DNA of 64,000 nucleotides from a virus, in the IMG/VR virus record IMGVR_UViG_3300021963_000077, positions 1 to 64,000 of that record. One strand, given 5' to 3'. The notes below the pieces were generated by a model. It saw only the letters and a program-made list of their open reading frames with translations. It ran no database searches and was not told the DNA's origin. Below, piece after piece: positions 59,922 through 64,000 of this stretch; position 1 is the stretch's first letter, and every line of letters starts with the position of its first letter. The position numbers were made by a program, and so were the translations under genes.

Positions 59922-60431
59922 TTGAATAACAGTAACTGGCCCGATCTTGTTGACGCTTTGGCCAAGGCCATGGCTGACATTGATGCTGCTATTTATGAAA
60001 TCAAAGGGTCAGATGACCCGGAGACTGCGTGCGCAAAACTTGTTGACATCCATCGCCTGAAAGGCGATATGGCAATGGTTTATGATTCCGCAACAAACGC
60101 CGTATCTGAAGTGATGCGCGAAATGAGTGAAGTTTCGCTTTCAAATGGTATGCGCATTGAGAAGAAGACTGCGTCCTCTCGTAAAACATGGAATCACAAA
60201 GATCTTGCGAATGTCGTCGCAAAGCGCATCGTTGAATCATCCGTTGACCTTGGAACTGGAGAGGTTGTTCTGTCCACGGAGCAGATGATTGAGAACATGC
60301 TCGTTTATGTTCAGCCGTCATATTGGCGTGTCAAGGAACTCTCCGCTATCGGAATTAACGCAGATAGGTTCTGCGAAGTTGACGAACCAAAAACCAGCAT
60401 CATTGTACGAAAGGGATCAAACAATGGCTAA
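59922..60431 (+). CDS. hypothetical protein, 169 aa, linked to recombination genes
   Basis: A strong AGGAG Shine-Dalgarno precedes a TTG start. The sequence contains ASSRKTWNHKDLANVVAKRI and WRVKELSAIGINADRFCEV, which resemble an unnamed actinophage protein found near Rad52-type genes. It may assist DNA recombination or replication. It overlaps the annealing protein gene by 8 nt. Confidence 0.72.
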   Translation: MNNSNWPDLVDALAKAMADIDAAIYEIKGSDDPETACAKLVDIHRLKGDMAMVYDSATNAVSEVMREMSEVSLSNGMRIEKKTASSRKTWNHKDLANVVAKRIVESSVDLGTGEVVLSTEQMIENMLVYVQPSYWRVKELSAIGINADRFCEVDEPKTSIIVRKGSNNG

Positions 60432-61098
60432 ATCAACAGAATCAGCAGAAATGAAAGCTCTTTACGAGCCGTTTCCACCAGAGATGGAGCGCACCCTCAC
60501 TAAAGGTGGAGCTGCCCTCACATATATTCCTGTCAGCGAAGTCATCAATCGTCTTAACAAGGTAATTGGCCTTGATAAATGGAGCTTCGTAATTAATTAC
60601 TGCGAGCGCGACAAGACGGATACAGACTTCATTGTTGCGCATGTTACATTCACCGCAACATTCGGAACCGGTGAAGATGAGCGGAAGATCTCGCGCGATG
60701 GAATCGGCGGTCAGAAGATCAAACGTACACGCGCTGGAGACATTGTTGATCTCGGTGATGAGATGAAGGGTGCTGTTTCTGACGCACTTAAAAAAGCAGC
60801 TCAGACTCTCGGCATCGGCCTCTATCTTGCTAGGTCAGAAGAGGCCATGGAGGTTGAGGTTGCTAGTGAAATTCCACAAGTTAGCCCTGAGATTGAAACT
60901 CTTTGGAATAACTTCGTTGGCCTTTCAAAGAGCCTGAATGCAACTGCAAAAGGTATCCTCAACGATCATTGGGTTGAATTTTCTGGCGGTAGGCCAAAGC
61001 CAACCAAAACAACCGCAACAGTCCAGGATCTGGAAGCACTGATTGCAAAATGTGTTGAACTTAAGTTCACCGACACAGACAGCGGAACAAATGACTGA
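60424..61098 (+). CDS. Rad52-family single-strand annealing protein
   Basis: The 224-residue protein matches the Rad52/22 phage annealing family: YEPFPPEMERTLTKGGAALT, then INRLNKVIGLDKWSF, RISRDGIGG-type loop and DEMKGAVSDALKKAAQTLGI, the segment that binds ssDNA and forms rings. It anneals complementary strands during phage recombination or repair. The ATG at 60424 is set by AAAGGGATC. The next gene is a Cas4/RecB-like nuclease, a common partner. Confidence 0.85.
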   Translation: MAKSTESAEMKALYEPFPPEMERTLTKGGAALTYIPVSEVINRLNKVIGLDKWSFVINYCERDKTDTDFIVAHVTFTATFGTGEDERKISRDGIGGQKIKRTRAGDIVDLGDEMKGAVSDALKKAAQTLGIGLYLARSEEAMEVEVASEIPQVSPEIETLWNNFVGLSKSLNATAKGILNDHWVEFSGGRPKPTKTTATVQDLEALIAKCVELKFTDTDSGTND

Positions 61099-61864
61099 GC
61101 TCAAACCGCCTGATTATCTCTCACCTTCGTCAATTTCTACATTCCAGCAATGCCCGTTACGGTTCAAGCTGAGTCGTATTGACAAAATGGAAGAATTACC
61201 AACAGAAGCAACTCTGCTTGGCAACTTTGTTCACGATGTTCTTGAGCTGCTCTATAAGGTGCCAGCCGAGGATCGGAGCTTAGGAGTTGCCAGAAGCCTC
61301 AGCACAACAGTGTGGAATGAGAGTGGCTGGGAAGAAAAAGTTCAGCCATTCCTCAAGAGCTACACCATGAATACATTTAGATGGAACGCATGGTGGTGTA
61401 TTGAGAATCTTTTTGGCATGGAGGATCCGCGTCTCGTGAATCCAAATGGGGTTGAGCACGAGCTGAACGGCAAAATTGGTGGAGTCCAGATGCGAGGCTT
61501 CATTGACCGTTGGTCAGTAAACAACAATGACGAAATTGTCATCTCCGACTACAAAACTGGCAAGTCACCAGCGCCACGCTTTGCCGGATCAAAGTTTTTC
61601 CAGTTAACTGTTTATGCTCATTTGCTGGCTCAGGAAAAGCAACAACCTGTTGGCTACCTTGAATTACTCTTTCTCAAAGAAGGAGTACGTCTTGATAAGC
61701 ATCCGACACCGTCTGATTTTTCTCAAGTTGAGGAAGTTGTGGTCACAGTAAAGCAAAATATTGACAAATTGTGCTCTGGAGGCGAGTGGGAAGCTGTGCC
61801 AACGAGGCTTTGTGACTGGTGTTCATACAAAAAAACTATTTGTAGCTATTGGAGCAGTAAATGA
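61091..61864 (+). CDS. Cas4/RecB-like PD-(D/E)xK exonuclease with Fe-S cysteines
   Basis: Residues SPSSISTFQQCPLRFKL (Cys21), GNFVHDVLELL, GFIDRW...VISDYKTG (D...DxK) and the C-terminal CDWCSYKKTIC match PD-(D/E)xK nucleases with a four-cysteine iron-sulfur clasp, as in Cas4 and AddB C-terminal domains. It likely makes 3' tails for the annealing protein. The ATG at 61091 overlaps the previous gene's end. It has no CRISPR context. Confidence 0.85.
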   Translation: MTELKPPDYLSPSSISTFQQCPLRFKLSRIDKMEELPTEATLLGNFVHDVLELLYKVPAEDRSLGVARSLSTTVWNESGWEEKVQPFLKSYTMNTFRWNAWWCIENLFGMEDPRLVNPNGVEHELNGKIGGVQMRGFIDRWSVNNNDEIVISDYKTGKSPAPRFAGSKFFQLTVYAHLLAQEKQQPVGYLELLFLKEGVRLDKHPTPSDFSQVEEVVVTVKQNIDKLCSGGEWEAVPTRLCDWCSYKKTICSYWSSK

Positions 61865-62373
61865 ATGATGATGTATTTGCCCGTCTTGTTGCGGAAGATG
61901 TGAAGAACAAAACCTCGCATACTCAGAGAAAGATTCTTCGTCAGCCGCAGAACTATGATCGCTGGAAACGTGCTCTTCTTGCTCTTTTGCGTAATGTTGA
62001 AGAACAGATTGATGACATCAAATACGACATGAATGCCGACTGTGGGCGCTATGAAGCCCTGGGTGGCGATGGCAAGGCACTGTTAGAGCACGCAAGGAAT
62101 GATTACGAGGCCAGGCTCAAAAAGATTGAGCGCTTCAAGTTCCATGTGTCAAAGCGCCTTGATGAGGTTGCAACAATGATTGAAGAGGATGATCAAGGCG
62201 GATCAATTGATCTTGATGCCGACATTCTTGCGTCTGCAATCAGGAAGCATAAGGCAATGATGATTGAAATGGATATGGAGGCAACGCCAATTGACAAGGC
62301 TCTGTGGTCAGTCTTGGAAAATGAGTGGCTCTTTGATTCAATCAGCCAAGACGAGCTTGCTTCATACCAGTGA
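61861..62373 (+). CDS. hypothetical helical protein, 170 aa
   Basis: The product is helical and charged (LLRNVEEQIDDIKYDMNADC, then YEARLKKIERFKFHVSKRLD). The ATG overlaps the nuclease stop (ATGA), and its stop overlaps the GTG of the HNH gene. Role unknown, perhaps linked to recombination. Confidence 0.7.
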   Translation: MNDDVFARLVAEDVKNKTSHTQRKILRQPQNYDRWKRALLALLRNVEEQIDDIKYDMNADCGRYEALGGDGKALLEHARNDYEARLKKIERFKFHVSKRLDEVATMIEEDDQGGSIDLDADILASAIRKHKAMMIEMDMEATPIDKALWSVLENEWLFDSISQDELASYQ

Positions 62374-62696
62374 GACACCGCTCCAAGAAGAAAGAAGCTG
62401 AGTACAGGCTCCGGCGACCACTTGTGGAGCGTCTTCTTGGTGAACGGCCATGGTGTGAAGCGTGTCCAGTGTTTGCGCAGCATGATGGTGTATTTACATA
62501 TACGCGAAATCAATCCGTTGATGTTCACGAGTTGGTAAGACGATCTCAAGGCGGATCAATACTTGAAGAGTCAAACCTGATGTGCGTGTGTAGGAAGTGC
62601 CATACAAGAATCGGGAACCATCCAGCATTAGCATTTGATTTAGGGCTTGCGAAACGCGGGTGGGAGGGCAGATCAAATGATAACAATGGGAATTGA
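62370..62696 (+). CDS. HNH endonuclease-like protein, 108 aa
   Basis: The segment CEACPVF, VDVHELVRRSQGGSILEESN, LMCVCRKCHTRIGNHP has the HNH layout with four cysteines for zinc and a catalytic His-Asn-His set. It may be a resolving or packaging-related nuclease. The GTG at 62370 overlaps the previous stop. Confidence 0.8.
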   Translation: MRHRSKKKEAEYRLRRPLVERLLGERPWCEACPVFAQHDGVFTYTRNQSVDVHELVRRSQGGSILEESNLMCVCRKCHTRIGNHPALAFDLGLAKRGWEGRSNDNNGN

Positions 62697-63207
62697 TCCG
62701 TCGCTCACGTCAACCGGGATCTCACAGAATGGTAAAACTGGCGTAATAACAACTAAACTGACTGGCATTCCGCGCCTTGACTTTATATCAGGGGTTATAG
62801 TTGAGTTTGTTAACGTAAACCATGTTGAGTGCGTCTCTATTGAAGGTTATTCCTTTGCTTCAAAGAACTCACAAGCTCACAGTATTGGTGAGCTCGGTGG
62901 CGTGATTCGCCATGGGCTGTGGAAAATGGGCATTCCAATAATAGAAATACCACCAACAAGTAGAGCCAAGTTCGCTACCGGGCGAGGCAATGCCAGTAAA
63001 GGCGAAGTCATATCTGCTATTTCTGCAAGGACTGGAATAGTTTTTGCTGGAGGTGGAGGAAATGACGAATGTGATGCATGGGTAATAGAAGAAATGCTGA
63101 GATACAAACTAGGTCAAAGCATCATTGAATGGCCAAAATCATCAACTGATGCATTAGACAAGATTGACTGGTCTCCTTTAGAAAGGGCTACTAATGAATG
63201 TAAATAG
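62677..63207 (+). CDS. RuvC-like Holliday junction resolvase
   Basis: The 176-residue protein has the acidic RuvC active site: MGIDPSLTSTG (Asp), CVSIEGYSFASKNSQA (Glu), and NDECDAWVIEEM (Asp/Glu). It resolves branched DNA before packaging. The ATG at 62677 has GGGAGGG upstream, which overrides an earlier in-frame start. Confidence 0.87.
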   Translation: MITMGIDPSLTSTGISQNGKTGVITTKLTGIPRLDFISGVIVEFVNVNHVECVSIEGYSFASKNSQAHSIGELGGVIRHGLWKMGIPIIEIPPTSRAKFATGRGNASKGEVISAISARTGIVFAGGGGNDECDAWVIEEMLRYKLGQSIIEWPKSSTDALDKIDWSPLERATNECK

Positions 63208-63547
63208 AACGCAACCAATTAGTCAAGTTGATGTTGAGAATGAGCTTATGCGCCTTCTCTCAATTCTTGAAGAGGAAACCGAAGCCTACGAATCGCTGGC
63301 TGAAGACGCGGCAAAAAAGGAAGCTCTGTATAAATCAAATTGGGCCAAGGAGTACCTTTCCGCAAAGGGTTCAATCAAGGAGCGCGAAGCGTGGGCGGAC
63401 TACAAACTGTCCGAAGAGATTTTTGATCATAAAATTGCCGAGGCAATGGTTAAGTCAAAAAGAGAGTTGCTCACATCGCTGAGAACTAGTATTGACGCCC
63501 TTAGAACGCTTAATGCAAACATTAGATTCCAGGTTGGTAACTCATGA
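63194..63547 (+). CDS. hypothetical coiled-coil protein, 117 aa
   Basis: The product is helical with a likely coiled coil (NELMRLLSILEEETEAYESL, then VKSKRELLTSLRTSIDALRT). It overlaps the RuvC-like gene and the ParB-like gene by 14 and 4 nt. Function unknown. Confidence 0.68.
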   Translation: MNVNRTQPISQVDVENELMRLLSILEEETEAYESLAEDAAKKEALYKSNWAKEYLSAKGSIKEREAWADYKLSEEIFDHKIAEAMVKSKRELLTSLRTSIDALRTLNANIRFQVGNS

Positions 63548-64000
63548 AAATACACCCAAGTTTAATCGAGTTTGAAATTGAAGTAGACCTGCTTGTCCCT
63601 CTGCCAGGTAATCCCCGAGTTGGCAATGTGGACGCAATCATGGCTTCATATTCTGAATTCGGGCAGGTAAAACCGATAGTAATTAAAGACAACGGCGATG
63701 GTTCTTTTACGGTAATTGCTGGAAATCACCAACTTGAAGCTGCACGGCGTCTTGGGTGGCAAAGAATTGCTGCGGTGAAGCTTGATGCAGATGATTCGCG
63801 AGCAATTGCATTTGCCCTTGCTGATAACAGAACAATGGAGCTCGGACACACTGAGCCAGATTTATTGAATGAAATGCTTTCTCAGGTTACTGATTTTTAT
63901 CCAGAGTTAATGGAAGACCTTGGGTGGGACGATTTTGAGATGGCCGCAATAAACGAGCAAGTTAAGCGTTTGTCTGCTAGCGATATTCTTTCAGAAGGTT
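63544..64000 (+). CDS. ParB-like nuclease domain protein, 3' end outside the window
   Basis: The frame is open to the window edge. The product starts MKIHPSLIEFEIEVDLLVPL and has AGNHQLEAARRLGWQRIAAV followed by FALADNRTME, the core of ParB-type N-terminal domains associated with phage methyltransferases. The start overlaps the previous stop (ATGA). The missing C-terminus could hold a methyltransferase; the sequence does not show it. Confidence 0.75.
   Translation, partial: MKIHPSLIEFEIEVDLLVPLPGNPRVGNVDAIMASYSEFGQVKPIVIKDNGDGSFTVIAGNHQLEAARRLGWQRIAAVKLDADDSRAIAFALADNRTMELGHTEPDLLNEMLSQVTDFYPELMEDLGWDDFEMAAINEQVKRLSASDILSEG

Noticed and set aside
60289-60423. N-terminal extension of the Rad52-like protein
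   Set aside because: The extension is out of character and antedates a clear ribosome site and ATG at 60424; family members start near MAK.

Overview
This window looks like part of a large tailed double-stranded DNA bacteriophage genome (Caudoviricetes). It encodes a large terminase, a portal fused to a MuF-type domain, an HK97-type prohead protease, an HK97-type major capsid protein, and a phage replication and recombination set. An actinobacterial host is inferred from a WhiB-like regulator, a flavin-dependent thymidylate synthase, a B12-dependent ribonucleotide reductase, and several genes whose promoter -10 box lies exactly 6 nt before the ATG with no Shine-Dalgarno (leaderless mRNAs are common in Actinobacteria). 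The moderate base composition would suit a freshwater actinobacterium, but that is a guess. No integrase, attachment site or lysis gene was recognised, and the tail genes probably lie outside the window.

Layout. Positions 1-7700 hold a ParB-like protein, a DUF932 protein, WhiB, a TOPRIM/RepA-type primase-helicase, a small-terminase-like HTH protein, a thermonuclease and a histone-H1-like protein. Positions 7700-26600 are an accessory region: ten tRNA genes plus one aberrant tRNA-like element, nucleotide metabolism genes (dCMP deaminase, class II RNR, ThyX), two DNA methyltransferase-type genes, a SpeD-like protein, a ferredoxin, a glycosyltransferase, a 2-oxoglutarate hydroxylase-like protein and many tiny ORFs, several of them membrane peptides. 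This region also has a candidate structured RNA (7704-7817), four 19-bp iteron-like repeats (9617-9692) and operator-like palindromes (9857-10753).

Positions 26627-58523 form one long minus-strand head operon: small membrane protein, portal-MuF, prohead protease fusion, then about 25 kb of large modular proteins, and finally the major capsid protein. From 58590 to the right edge a plus-strand operon carries TerL, a Rad52-type annealing protein, a Cas4/RecB-like nuclease, an HNH nuclease, a RuvC-like resolvase and a second ParB-like protein.

The most unusual feature is the block between protease and capsid. Its proteins reuse a few linkers. One is an acidic DxDxDG (EF-hand-like) linker with consensus RFDPNAxDGDxDGLVQD followed by xTxFERP, seen seven times. 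Another is a short [RK]xx[SAV]G[AS][MLI] motif, often just after the first. A third is an RCP...GG[QR]FT...C module, in three proteins. These join unrelated payload-like domains: a zeta-toxin-like P-loop kinase, a possible ADP-ribosyltransferase, two HExxH metalloprotease-like domains and arrays of helix-turn-helix motifs. One linker can be translated only through a canonical -1 ribosomal frameshift signal (slippery TTTAAAA at 52660-52666 followed after 5 nt by a GC-rich hairpin) or a rare CTG start. I infer a family of head-associated, probably protease-matured, possibly injected polyproteins.
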